Shown here: in pieces, positions 1 through 11,380 of the stretch
Numbering within the stretch: the first letter of the stretch is position 1
How the letters are laid out: every line of letters begins with the position of its first letter
NCBI RefSeq assembly: GCF_009727055.1
Contig: NC_052349.1
Coordinates: forward strand, 48,528,085 to 48,592,084
Source: Benincasa hispida
Taxonomy: Eukaryota; Streptophyta; Magnoliopsida; Cucurbitales; Cucurbitaceae
DNA length: 64,000 nt
Direction: 5' to 3'
The notes under the pieces: model-generated
What the model saw: only the letters and a program-made list of their open reading frames with translations
What the model was told of the DNA's origin: nothing
Databases searched by the model: none
Translations under genes and position numbers: made by a program

Positions 1-1256
1 ACCTCATTTAAACATAAATCCTATTCATGTAATCAATTTTTAAATATTTTAAACTCCCCAATTTACGTTTAATTTCAACAAATTAAAACGTTTAGTTATA
101 TTGAATATAATTATCTAAACCCTAAAATTGAATTTGAACATTTCAAATCCAAAAACCCTAATTTCGAATTTTGAACACTTCAAAATTTGCTTAATTTTTC
201 TAATCCAAGATGTTAACGTTTTACGAGCTAGTAAAGGGACTTTATGGACCTACAGATCATGAGCTCCAATGATTTGAGATTAATTGGTTAAACTCTTTAA
301 CCCGAGTCAATCAATATTCGTTATCCACCAAGACATACCATTATAGCTCGATGGTTGCACTTTCTTCACTATAAATATATTTTTGTCCACTTGATTTAAC
401 CATAATCAGTATCGATCCTTTACAAGTTGTTCGTATTTACGGTTGGGTCAAAATTATCGTTTTACCCCTATAAATACATCTTGTTCCTTAAGCTCCCACT
501 GATTCTCTATTGAATAGTTGGTTTATAGTCCAACTAATAAACCATATCCCTCTCGGTCATGAGAGGGCAGGGCCCCTTTGTTCAAAACCAAGAATCAGTA
601 CTTAAGGGAATAACCTATTTACTAACCCTAAAACGGATAGGAGTGGGTTCCATCTTGCAGGACTATGTCCCTAGCTATCTATCTGGTCTTATCCCCAAAA
701 TGAGAGGCTTGTTGAGCAGTGCTGTTGAACTACTATCACCTACGCAGATCAAAGGATAATCCCGAATAAACAGGAGCCCATAGTTAACTTAGGATTAAGA
801 TCGAGTTACCCTAAGTCATTGAATTGAAATAGTCAGTTTTAACAGTAAACAGTCGTTATAAAGAAAAGTGACTATTTCATGGTCTAGTCTTATGCAAAAC
901 TCTTTTGCATAGGATGCCCCTACTCACATGTCTCTACATGAACAATTTTAAGATCACGTTGTTCATATCATTATACAAAGTAAGTCGCATCCATAGTGTC
1001 CTTAGGATGAGGTACTCAATCTCATCCATATACTTATAGACCTTTTTTATTATATACTATAACTTGATTCTCTTTTATGTCCCTACATAAAGTTACAGTA
1101 TTCATGCAATAGCCTTAGATTCGTTTATTGGATTTTTATTACATGATATAATTTCAATAACACTTATATTGACAAAAACTTTCGATAAAACTTTCATTGA
1201 TAAATACAATATGTTTCCATGATTATGAACTGCGAGTTTTTAGGACATTCCCAACA
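1..1256 (-). mobile_element. Family A LTR-like element, partial (runs off the left window edge)
   Basis: The right end reads ACTGCGAGTTTTTAGGACAT then ...CCCAACA, which is the reverse complement of a TGTTGGG... LTR start, so the element lies on the minus strand. The interior matches the copies at 13475-15400 and 59333-61171: a block near 230-300 on colours of 'gagctagta...ggacctacagatcatgggctcc' type, and a block near 540-640 containing 'gagaggg...cccc...ttgttcaa'. No coding sequence is recognisable; the small open frames are incidental. The right flank is Copia gag sequence (1257-1408), so this copy was probably inserted into that element. The assignment to an LTR rests on the TG...CA-type end and on the repeated occurrence of complete copies. 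The superfamily was not determined, though a long Copia-type LTR is plausible. Confidence 0.7.
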
Positions 1257-1408
1257 CATCTTTTCTCATTGGGCTTGTGGAACTTTGACATCTAGGCTAA
1301 AAGGTAACAATAAGGCAAGTTCAGCATCTATCTTTTTTAAGCCTCATAAAGGAGCTTGTAACAGATTATGCTTTCTGTTCGGCTCGAAAGAATTGCATAC
1401 AAACTTCA
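1257..1408 (-). pseudogene. Copia gag fragment, downstream part
   Basis: Translated on the minus strand, this 152 bp stretch gives a gag_pol-type Copia helical region with short stretches such as FFRAEQKAQS, FMRLKK and LLPFSLDVKV, which are typical of the plant Copia gag family. It continues the gag fragment that begins at 3444, and the two halves are separated by the family C solo LTR at 1409-3443. The distal side is cut by the family A element at 1-1256. It is a remnant with no intact frame and no expected protein. Confidence 0.75.
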
Positions 1409-3443
1409 TGTAGGAACTCTAATTACAGAGGACCTTTGAGCAGAAGCAGATCGTCCAAACTTCATTGTGAAAAAACTCATACATTTACAGGTAAACAAAA
1501 TAGATTATGCACATAACTTAAATTACAACATGCTTCTTGAAATAAAAACAAAAAGTTCAAGAAACTATACCTTTGAAGAACCTTTCTTCAAGTATATCTC
1601 TCGTTCAAACACCAACTCTTCGAACAACACGAACGCAGCGAGCAAGACAATCTCCCTCGAACAGCAACGGGTAGAAACTCGATCCTCGAACAAACTAGAC
1701 ACAACCACAAGATTGTCTTGGTATTCTTGGTATGAGAATCCATGTGTGGTGGGCTCTGGCTTATTTTGGTTTGAGGGAAGATTTAGAGTGGAGGTGGAGA
1801 CGATCGAGTAAACGATGACACTATCGTGTAGAAGATGAAGTCTATCGTATAGATTGAATACTTGATTGTTTAGATGAGAAAGCTATCGTGTAGTAACTTG
1901 ATTGCTAGTAATGTGAGACGTGTTTTGTAGAATAATTGAAAAACCAAATTTTCATCTTTATTCCACTTTGCCATAAAAACCGTACAACTACCCACTAAAG
2001 GTGATTATTGTGAAAAATATTTTTAATTATCAAATAATTAATAAATATGATAACTAACTTATCATATTATATTTATACCTATAGTTTTAATATTGCATCA
2101 TATACAATATATAAACTATAGTTCTTTTTCTTTAATTTATGGTATTTAATATAAATCATATTTATATTAAAAATAACTATGAATCTAATTCATAGAAATT
2201 ATATTTGAATCATATTCAAATATTAGTTCCTTTAGTCAAACAATGTATCAAATACATTATATCGATTATACCATATATAATTTAATTAATTTAATTATAT
2301 CATATATAATCAAATTCCCTCTCTATTAATTTAAACATTTCAAATTAACCCAAAAACTGATTCTCAACTTGAATTCATTGAGCTACCAAGGGGACCTTAT
2401 GGACCTGTAGCTTAAAGCTCCAGTGGTATATGAATAACTGACTAAACTCTTTAATCATATTATCCACTATTCGTTAACTATCGAGAACTCCACTAAAGAT
2501 CGATAATTGCACTTTTCACACTATAGATATATTTCTATGTTCATTAGATATAACCAATCAACAGTATGATGACCCTTCATAAATCGCTCATAAGTACAAC
2601 TGGGCCAAATTATCGTTTTGCCCCTATAGTTACATCAAACTCCATAAGTACCACTAATTTCTCTAATGAACTAGATCATAGTCCCACTATGACTAAACCC
2701 CTCTCGGGTCAAGAGAGTGTATGGCGCCACATTGTTCAAGACCAGAAATTAGCCCTTAAGGGAGTAATTTATCTACTAACCCCTGCTTTGGGGAAGGAGT
2801 GAATTCCATCTTGTGTAGTTGAGTTCCCAACTCTCCAATCAGATCAATCACCAAAATGTTAGGCTTGTTGAGTCGGCGATCTGACCACTCTTGTCCACGC
2901 AAATCAAAAGACCACCCTCATAGGCAGGAGTTCACAACTCACTCAGGATTAAGGTCATGTGACCTATGGTCATCCTAATGAAATGAAAGTCTCAATTATG
3001 AACGAGATTATACAACGAGACTAATTATTTCGTGGTCTGGTCTTATAAAAACTCCTTTGTATAGAATATCCCTACTCGCATGTCTAATCATGAATGATCA
3101 GGATCAGATCATTTGTAACACTTTACAACATTTGTAACACCTACAAAGCAGGTCATACTTGTAGTGTCACAAGGATAAGGTATCCCTCCTTATCCATAAA
3201 CTACAGACCAATTAGGTTATCACTTAAAACATGATCCATTTGTATGTCTCCACATACATGTTTAAGTTACTACGATAACCATAGATCTTAGTTTATTGGT
3301 TTTTGGTTAATGCAACTAAAATATCAAATATTTCAGAGACTAAAGTGAATAAAATATCATATATTATAAATCACAAAATGTTTGTTCATACAAATGTTTA
3401 CAAAATATAGGACCCTATAAGATTTAGGGCATCAACCCTAACA
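1409..3443 (-). mobile_element. Family C solo LTR, copy 1
   Basis: This 2035 bp repeat begins TGTAGGAACTC and ends ...GGGCATCAACCCTAACA, so on the minus strand it starts TGTTAGGG. It is flanked by a near-perfect 5 bp target-site duplication, CTTCA (1404-1408) and CTTCG (3444-3448). It splits a Copia gag gene: flanking translations on the two sides join in sequence. The copy at 5459-7506 matches along its length, including the 'gagctaccaaggggaccttatggacct' block near 2380-2405. There is no coding capacity. The single-repeat structure with a target-site duplication points to a solo LTR left by recombination, although a non-autonomous element cannot be excluded. Confidence 0.8.
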
Positions 3444-4206
3444 CTTCGAACATTCGATGGACATGTTCTTTTTTCAAGTACAAACATTCTAAGAACTCTA
3501 AGAGTTCCTTAATAGAATAAAATGATCTACCAAACCAACAACCTCGCTCTCAATGGAATTCTTAATTTGATGATAAAGTTGAGCATTACGATGAAGCCAA
3601 GCCTTTTTCTTATCATCTTGTGGTGGATTCTCAGTCACATGATCATCCATATCATTACAATTAAATAAAACTGAATAGTGTGATGCCAATCATAGTAATT
3701 AGCTCCATTCAACTTATGTTTTGTTATCTTTGATGCTAAGGGAATTACATTGGATACAACCATAAGTTTCATCTCATCCATTAAGAACCAACACACGATC
3801 CCACATGCAGAATTAAATAAATCAAAATCGAAAGCAAGGTAAATTAAAGAACAAAACAACCCTAAATGAGAGCAAAACAATCACCAACCCTAGTAACAAA
3901 AGGGCATTTTCCAAATAGCCTTACACTCGAGTAGATGTTGGTAAAACTAAAGGCACATATGGACTGGAAAGGCTAACCTGAGACGAACCCAATCGATGAG
4001 AGTGAAGAAGACGACCTCGTGCGCTCCCACGCGTTGGCGCGTGGTGACGGAGTGATCTAGGCTGGCGACGTACGTGACTGGTGAACGGCGACGGTGCTCC
4101 TCCTGAGTTTGATGTGTCAGAAATGGCCACTCAAAGTGATGACCCAAATTTAAACCCCAACTCACAAAGCCGTCAAAAAATATTCTAAACCCTAAAACAA
4201 AGAATG
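3444..4206 (-). pseudogene. Copia gag 5' part and leader, degenerate
   Basis: Reading leftwards from the primer site, the minus strand holds a possible initiating ATG at 4128-4130 and then a degenerate region. From about 3780 to 3450 there is clear Copia gag N-terminal sequence: KLNGANYYDW followed, after a frameshift near 3660-3690, by DDHVTENPPQDD, KKAWLHRNAQLY and QIKNSIESEV. These match the conserved start of plant Copia gag proteins. The segment around 3990-4110 is much richer in G+C than its surroundings. The gene continues at 1408-1257 beyond the family C insert. It is a pseudogene with at least one frameshift. Confidence 0.75.
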
Positions 4207-4218
4207 TCTCTGATACCA
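4207..4218 (-). other. Primer-binding site (tRNA-iMet type) of the broken Copia element
   Basis: The minus strand reads TGGTATCAGAGA, matching the plant initiator-methionine tRNA primer site (TGGTATCAGAGC) except for the last base. It directly abuts the CA end of the LTR at 4219, as expected for reverse-transcription priming in a Copia element. Confidence 0.85.
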
Positions 4219-4367
4219 TGTACTCTATACTTTTGGAGAATGAATTTCTTATCATTTAATTAGATTAAAGGTATATATATATAAGAGAATGAGAAACCCT
4301 AATCTAGGATATACAAAATTACAATAAATGATGACGGTACATATTAATTTAAATATATCTTATAACG
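4219..4367 (-). mobile_element. 5' LTR of the broken Copia element
   Basis: This short LTR of about 149 bp lies immediately upstream of the primer site. On the minus strand it starts CGTTATAAGATAT, probably a mutated TGTTATAAG, contains a TATATATATA stretch, and ends ...GAATTTCATTCTCC-like sequence and AGAGTACA. Its length and layout fit a short plant Copia LTR. The matching 3' LTR is not in the window because the element is truncated on the left. Confidence 0.7.
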
Positions 4368-5458
4368 GAACTGGCATGGGATTTAAATTGTCAATATCTT
4401 ATTAAACATAATAATGTTTTAATTTATTAAAATTTTTAATAATTAAAATATTATAGTAAAACGATTAGATATAAATTTTATAGTGGGAAACCTATATTTA
4501 CTTAGATAAATATTTTAGCCTAATTTACCTATATTGAACCCTTAATTTTAAAATACTTAGTGGAAGAAAAAGATGTATATGATATGTCATTTTCTTTTAT
4601 GCTCTCCATATAACTTCACACCGTGAGATTCATGCTCAGTTTCATGTCACCCTGAGCATGACCTCCCTTCAAATTGTATTTGCATGGGTCAATATCAAGG
4701 TAAGTGAAGAAAGTATTTATAGGAAGTGGGAGAAGGACATGTGTCAACATATCCTATGGTCCCCTTTATTAGTGGACAACGTGAGACTCCATGCTCGGCC
4801 TCGTGTCGCCCTAGGTTCGACCTCCCTTTGAAAGTGTTTGCATGGAGTCAATATCAGGGTAAACTCCAGAAATGGACAGAGTCGCTAAAGTTTTTGCACC
4901 ATTATTGTTTGTCCTTTCAGCATGCTTATTAGGGTGGAGTTATATGATCTAAAATAAAGGATCACACTTACAAGAAATCATTAAGTAATTTAATGGTTTT
5001 TTTTCCAGATAAATGGTAACTAATTGTTATAGAAATAAGAGTTATTCTAGTATGATGATTGGTTGAGAATGTCTCAATCCAATGAAGGAATAATTGACTA
5101 CCCTTCGATGACGCTTGTTCTAAATCACTGGAGTTCCATAACAATAGAAATAATTAATTAATATAAATGAAATTCATATTAAATCTTTGGGGTTCTTTTT
5201 TTAATTTCTATGCTGAACTTGAATGGACAATTGATTGCATATTATCAAATAACATATGTTATATATTTGAAAGTAACGTCTATTTCTCTCACGTGTTTTA
5301 ATTTTTTATTACTGACAAGTCAAAATAAATAGATAAAAACTCTATATGGAAAATGTCATTGACACTAAATGGCAATGTAATTTTTTAAAGTTTATCTTTG
5401 AATTGGGAAATGTTCTCAAAATACTGTTGCCCACTCATTATATGATTGTGAAAGAACT
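4368..5458. repeat. Non-coding stretch with an imperfect direct duplication
   Basis: No gene is recognisable. Two diverged copies of a block of about 90 bp lie at 4612-4704 and 4773-4862. Both run from 'gtgaga.tc.atgctc' through 'gacctccctt' to 'gtcaatatca.ggtaa'. The remainder, 4870-5458, is AT-rich with no recognised feature. Confidence 0.5.
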
Positions 5459-7506
5459 CTTATCAAATGGTACCTTTGAGTGGAAGTAAGATCATTCCAA
5501 ACTCATTGTTACTGCATTTACAATCTACTCAAACTAGTTGTGCAATATACAACAAATTACTGACCAAGCAAGTAATACGTACCAGTTGAAGAACTCTTCT
5601 TCATAGAAAAACTTGTTCTCTCCAAACGAACTGCTCCTCTTGCTCTCGCTACGAAAGTCCACTCCAATCATTCACCAAATCACAATCGCCTACCCATGAA
5701 CGGCCTCCAAACGAACATAGCAACAGGGAGGACACCACCACTTAGAACCCTCAGTATTCTTGGTGTGAGAATCTAGGAGGTGTGGGCTCTGTTGGATTTA
5801 GTAGAGGGGAGGAGGAAGAGAAGATCGTATACCATGACCAAGCAAGTGGGAGAAGGCTGATGTCTATTGTATAGACGATGCTTGATTGTTTAGGACACGG
5901 TACATGATCGTTTAGTAAATAGGCCACCATCGTATAGTTGATCGTTTAGTAAATGCTCAAGTGCGCGATCCTTTAGGAAAGAGCTATACGATTTTTTAAT
6001 AAACTCAGGCACGCAATCGTTTAGAAAAAAGACGATCGTTTAGTAAATCTTATGCAATCGTTTAGAAAGCTGCACGCGTGCATACGATCGTGTAGAAATG
6101 TTTAGCTATCATGAAGGCTCTCGGTTTGCTATTCGATAGGCAGTATACAACTCATGAGAAAATTCTCTGATCTCTTGCAAAATGAAAACGATTTTTATTT
6201 TATTCTTTAGTTACGAAAACTGCAAGCAACCTCCCAATATCACACGGTTACGAAGAAAACGCCGGCACAATTATACTATAATTGTCCAATTATAAATAAT
6301 AAATATAATCATATTATATTCATTAATCTATGGTTTAATATCACATCATATGAAATACATTAACCATAGTCTTTTCTCCTCCACTAAATATAAATCATAT
6401 TTATATCATTTTCCTCCAAATAATGTATCTCATACATAAATCGAACTCCCTCTTGTTAATTTGAACATTTCAATCTGACCCAAAAACTGATTCTCAACTT
6501 GAATCCATTGAGCTACCAAGGGGACCTTATGGACCTCTGGCTCAAAGCTCCAACGGTACATGAATAGCTGACTAAACTCTTTAGCCATGTGATCTACCAT
6601 CCGTTAACTGCTAGGCATTTCACTAAAGAACGATAGCTATACTCTTCTCACTACAGATATATTTCTGTGTCCATCGGATATAGCCAATCAATAGTATGAT
6701 AACCTTCCACATATGCTCGTAAGTACAGCTGGGCCAATTTACCATTTTGTTAATACAATGTAGTTTTACTATGTGTAGACACCTCTCGAGCCATGAGAAG
6801 GTGTGTGGTGCCACATTATTCAAGCCTTGGGATCAGCCCTTAAGGGAGTAATCTATCTACTTACCCCTACTTTGGGGACGGAGTGAATTCCATCTTGTGT
6901 AGTTGAGTTTCTAACTCCTAAATCAGACGAATCCCCAAAGTGGTAGGTTTGAGTCGGCGATCTGGCCACCGCACCCATGCAAATAAAAAGACCGTCTTCA
7001 AAGGCATAAGTTCTCAATTCACTCAGGATTGAGGTCATGTTATCTATGGCCATCCTAGTGAAGTAAAGTCTTTGTCATGAATGGTGTTATATAACGAGAC
7101 TATGACATTTCATGGTCTGGTCTTATACAAACTCCTTTGTATAGGATGCCCCCGCTCGCATGTCCCCACATGAATGATCAGGATCAGACCATCTATAGCA
7201 AGTCACAACACTTGTAAATATTCTACAAAGCGGGTCGCATCCGTAGCATGACCAGGATAAGGATTCCCTCCAATATCCATACACTATAGACCATTTTGGT
7301 TATCACTTAAGACATGATCCACATGTATGTCTCCACATATATGCTTAACCAGGGATTTTAGTTTATTGGTTTGTGGTAAAGCAAATAAAAAATCCAATGT
7401 TCATAACAAGAGTGAAGAAATATCATATATTATACATCACAAGCGTTTGTTCAAAACTGTGTTTACAAACTCTAGGACACGAGAGTTTAGGGCATCATCC
7501 TCAATA
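5459..7506 (-). mobile_element. Family C solo LTR, copy 2
   Basis: This 2048 bp copy aligns end to end with the element at 1409-3443. It starts TGAAAGAACTC and ends GGGCATCATCCTCAATA. A perfect 5 bp target-site duplication, GATTG, flanks it (5454-5458 and 7507-7511). The terminal CA has decayed to TA. The first part (5820-6110) holds several spaced copies of 'cgatcgtttagtaaa'-like sequence, a locally expanded short repeat. There is no coding sequence. Confidence 0.8.
5930..6090. repeat. Short interspersed repeat 'atcgtttag(t/a)aaa' in the family C LTR
   Basis: At least six imperfect copies of a motif close to ATCGTTTAGTAAA occur within about 160 bp. Copy 1 of family C has a related but sparser pattern (1800-1880, 'tcgtgtaga', 'tcgtatag'), so the array expanded or contracted between copies. 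Confidence 0.6.
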
Positions 7507-8873
7507 GATTGATGAATCATAAATTGAGAGATTTTATATTTATCTTCTAATAGATATATTAGATGTCAAACTTAAACGATAAAGGATCAAAAAACAGCAT
7601 AGGATGTTGAAGTCAATATAAGTTTAATTTAGATAATAATCTAAATACTCTCAAGATTAAGTATTATAATAGTCCAAGAAAATATAACTTCTTTGATTGA
7701 AGCTAATAATGAAATTGTTTCCAAATTAGCTCAAGAAATCGTACTATGAGTGTAACACCTAGGCTTCCATAATAATCCATAAGCTGCAGAATGAGCTCAT
7801 ACTTGAAGCCTTGAAGGTAAACTTTTGGCTAAGTGTCTAAATTAAGCTTTAGAGGCATTTGTACTTAGAAAAATTTCTAAGTGTTGGAAGCATAGTAGGT
7901 TGAGAGTCAGAATTTTGGCTAAGTATTGGAAAGGAAGGTTGGAAGCATAATTGAGCATTTAGAAGGGATAGATGTGCTTAAACACTTAGGAGGAAAAGGA
8001 GCCTAGTCTTTGAGCCTTGAGAGGGAAAGTTTGAACTCACAACATGGTCTAGAAATTGGCTAAGTGTTAGAGGTAGGAGTTAGACGCATAGTCTAGTCCA
8101 TGGAAAAAGTGAATAATAAACTAGGTGTGAGAAGAGTAAGGGCTTAACCTTGGATGTGTTATCCTAAAATTGGAAGCACAGTTGGATTAGAAAAGGGTCT
8201 TAAACACATGCTCGGGTAAGGGTGGACACATAGCCTATCAAGAGGAATGGATTTCTGACTAAGTGTTGGAAATAAGAAGTTTAACTCGTAGCATAGTTGA
8301 GAAGAACCATAAAAGCACTATGTTGAATGCATGCTAGGGCAAGAAAGAACCAGCATGGACACATGCTTGAGCCAACCTAGACAATTAGGATTAAGTTGAA
8401 CACATTGTGTGTTAGGGGTGAGAGTTTGGCTAACTGTTGGATAACTCATTGGACACACACCCTAGTGGGGGCATGTTGGATGCATAGGGGTAGGAAGATG
8501 GAGTGATTGGACACATGTCATCATGAATGATCACAGATTGGACACTTAATGGATGAGGGATTAGGTTATACATGCACTAATTGGGCCAAATTTTTAAGGA
8601 GAAGGTGGCTAACTCCAAGGTGCACACCTTAGGAGTTAAATGGCAGCATAGCATAAATTTGGCTAAGTGCAAAGTTGGAGGTGGATACGTAAGGTGCAAT
8701 ATGGAGCATGCAAACCTTTAAGGAGAATTCATGCGTTGGCAATACATGGAGAAGACACCTAAATTTGCATGTAAGTAGGTGGTCGCAAGGACCATGCGTC
8801 GGCTCTACCTGGAGATGACACTTGGGTTGCATGAGGGCTGGAGGTGTCAACTAAAGGGAAGTGTTTGGGAGCC

Positions 8874-8880
8874 TATAAAT
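8874..8880 (+). promoter_or_regulatory. Probable TATA box of the Gypsy solo LTR
   Basis: The sequence is CCTATAAATACC. It occupies the same relative place as TATA-like sites in the related LTRs at 24634-24642 and 29223-29231. It would separate U3 (upstream) from R-U5 (downstream). Whether it is active is unknown. Confidence 0.55.
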
Positions 8881-9304
8881 ACCTTGGAAGAGCACCACTT
8901 CCCCTCACCATTCAAGAAAACTCTCAAACAAACCTCAAGAGAGAGGAAGGGAAAGAAACTTAGGGTGTTAAGTAAGTAGCCTAGGCGTCCAAACACAAGT
9001 CTAAGTATTGGAAGAGAGCTGCCTTGCGTTGGAAAGAGTGCCATGCATTAGAGGAACTTTCCATGCATCCAACTGCTTCTATGAAAGATTAACATTGTGA
9101 CAGGTGCTGTCCTAAATCATTCCCAAGCCTAATTTTTATCTATTTTGGGTTAGCTTGAGATTGAAGAAGTATGAGCATCGGGAAAGGCCAAGAAGAAGGG
9201 GAATTTTGCCAGTATACTGTGAGTGGTATTTCTTTAAATGTTGTTGTAAAATTCCATATATGTGTATGTGTGTGTGTAATACATATGGTGATAAAGAATA
9301 CACC

Positions 9305-9475
9305 GTACGAAATGGTCAGGGGGTCATAGAGCCTAGTTCTTGAGCCTGTGGCAGAAATTCACGGGATTCGAGGGGTTGAAAGGCCTAGTTCCTGAGCCTA
9401 TAAGAAGAACCTCACCTAGAATGGTCAGAGGACCGACGGGTCTAGTTTCTGAGCCCACACAAGGTAGGGCCACCT
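9305..9475 (+). repeat. Three imperfect tandem modules in the LTR
   Basis: Three units of about 55-65 bp each contain a 'ggtcag(g/a)gg' start and a 'gcctagttcctgagcc' core. The same module, reverse complemented, lies in the minus-strand LTRs near 23810-23960 and 28385-28535, in the R-U5 part. Conservation across LTR families suggests constraint, or an old shared origin. Confidence 0.6.
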
Positions 9476-10037
9476 GCACATGAGAAAATATAGTTAACTA
9501 TCTACCGTGTGTTTAGAGAAAGCAAGAATCAGATACGTTCAAGTGCAAGATTTGAAATAGTAACCTTGTTGTGTTGATATGATGTTAAGGAGTCATTTGC
9601 TCCTAAGGGTTGAAAGAGACCCTGTACTTTGTGTACCACTCATTGAGCTTTTAGCTCACTCTTTTCTTTTATGTTTCCTTTCCATGTAGTAGAGGGGCAT
9701 GGATTGCTATGTGAAGATGAGATCTGCCACAAGACAAACTTCTTACTTAGTAATTGGAATTGGGTTGGGGAAATGATTTGTAAACCTATTAAACTGTATG
9801 AACATTAATTTTTTATGTATAAAAACTTGATGTTACTTTTACCCTAGGTTAAGATAGAGTAAAGCTAAATAAGTAGAGACAGACAGTAGATATCACAAAA
9901 TGGGTGGTATTTGTCATTCTAACGCTTCCTTCCGAACGAAAGAAGTAAGCTCAGGAAGGGGTATGACAATGAAGAATTTTAGAAATACCTCAAAATGGAA
10001 GAATATAAGAATAAAGGTAAATTTCATTTCTTGAGTT

Positions 10038-11240
10038 TGATAGGTCTTGTAAAGAGTTATCTTATTAGTACTAATTATTCATCAACTATTTGCTTAAAAT
10101 GTCTATTTTGATAGGTAAATTCAAGTTCGGACTCAAATGAAGTTATTTCGAAGGATTTGGAGCTAATTCGAGCCAAACGACACCAACCAATCACTTGAGA
10201 AGAAGATCCAAGATAAATTACCACTTTGCCCCCTCAAGAGGAGCAATTCAACACACTTCAGCAATACTCGGAGCGTCGCAACACTCTTCAGAACACTAAA
10301 CCTGACGCTAGCTCAACGCTTGAAGACAGAATGCACCCATTTGCTACAAAACAATGCAGCATTGCAACGTTTTAACCAGAGTCGCCATGATCCAGAGATT
10401 GATGGAATCGTCCATGCGTGTGTGCGCACGCCTTGCACAACCGAGTGTCAGAACAGTGTCAAGACGCTAGCCCAACGATTCTTGGCTTTTTTATGATCTA
10501 GCATCCCAGCGCTAGCCTTGGCGTCACGACACTACACCTACAGATATAAATTCAATTGTTTCATTTTCAGCAGAAAAAATGAGGGAAAATCATTTTTTTA
10601 GAGAAAGGTTAGATCGAAATTAGAGAGGAAGTTACTCAATTTTGTGTTTGTATGAGAGATTTCTTGCAACTTTTACAATTCCCTAGTGAATTGCTTCATA
10701 GAATTCATCGTACTTTCAAGGTTCCTTCAAGATTTCTCATCTCAATGGCTAGGTAATTCTATTTCTTGGGAATTCTTAATTCTAGGATTAATTCTTGAGT
10801 TCTTTTTGTATATTTTCTTGAATTGTCTTTATTCTTGAATGTTCTTGGGCTAAATTTGAATAGAAATTAGTAGAGCATAATTGACGCATTGATTCCATTG
10901 AATTCCTGTACATAATTCTTGTTTGGCATTATTGCATAATGGTGAGATAGGTTACAAAATTAAGTTTTTTTGTGTTAATTAGGACTTTTGCCGAATTTAA
11001 CTCTTAAAATTCTTAATTAGAACATTCATTCAATCATTTTTGAAAGTTACTCTAATGTGTTTCTTGAATGTCATAATTATGATAACCATATCTTTAAAGC
11101 AATCTAAGGAAAGAACATGATAAATGCTATATGGAAGTGTTTTTTTTACTTATATTAGGGTTTATTAATGTGATTCATGTTAATTAGCTATATGCGTCTT
11201 TAAGTGTTTTTCCTTATTGGATTATGGGATGTGCATGACC
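10038..11240 (+). mobile_element. 5' LTR of a long-LTR Gypsy element (Athila-like)
   Basis: The repeat starts TGATAGGTCTTGTAAAGAG and is matched, with moderate divergence, by the repeat starting at 17681. Alignment by eye continues to 'tattggattatgggat' near 11240 and then stops, so the exact 3' boundary is uncertain. A TATA-like site (GATATAAATTCA) lies near 10543. The gag frame follows at 11381 on the same strand. Confidence 0.75.
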
Positions 11241-11380
11241 TGCTCCTCTTGGAGTGTGCTTTGTGAATTTGTTGTAGATATCGATCGTGAGAAGAGGAGA
11301 CTATGAAAGGAAAGACAAGAAGAGAAGAAGGAGAATTTGTAGAATCGAGTCAAAAAGAGGAATAAATACAAACAAACACT

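Larger units (their letters stand above)
7751..9968 (+). mobile_element. Gypsy-type solo LTR
   Basis: This 2218 bp unit starts TGTAACACCTAGG and ends GGAAGGGGTATGACA. The flanks ATGAG (7746-7750) and ATGAA (9969-9973) form a 5 bp target-site duplication with one mismatch. It resembles the other Gypsy LTRs in the window (23280-26080, 35499-38008, which lie on the minus strand): it shares the repeated motif TTGGCTAAGTGTTGGA and the 'gagcctagttcctgagcc' module. There is no internal coding region and no second LTR nearby, so it is best read as a solo LTR. The many small open frames inside are not genes. Confidence 0.8.

Noticed and set aside
4207..4220. Possible tRNA gene start
   Set aside because: The match to initiator tRNA is only the 12-base primer site beside an LTR; no cloverleaf can be drawn from the flanks.
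5930..6090. Possible CRISPR-like array
   Set aside because: The short repeats are imperfect, irregularly spaced, and lie in a plant LTR; no cas genes or equal spacers are present.
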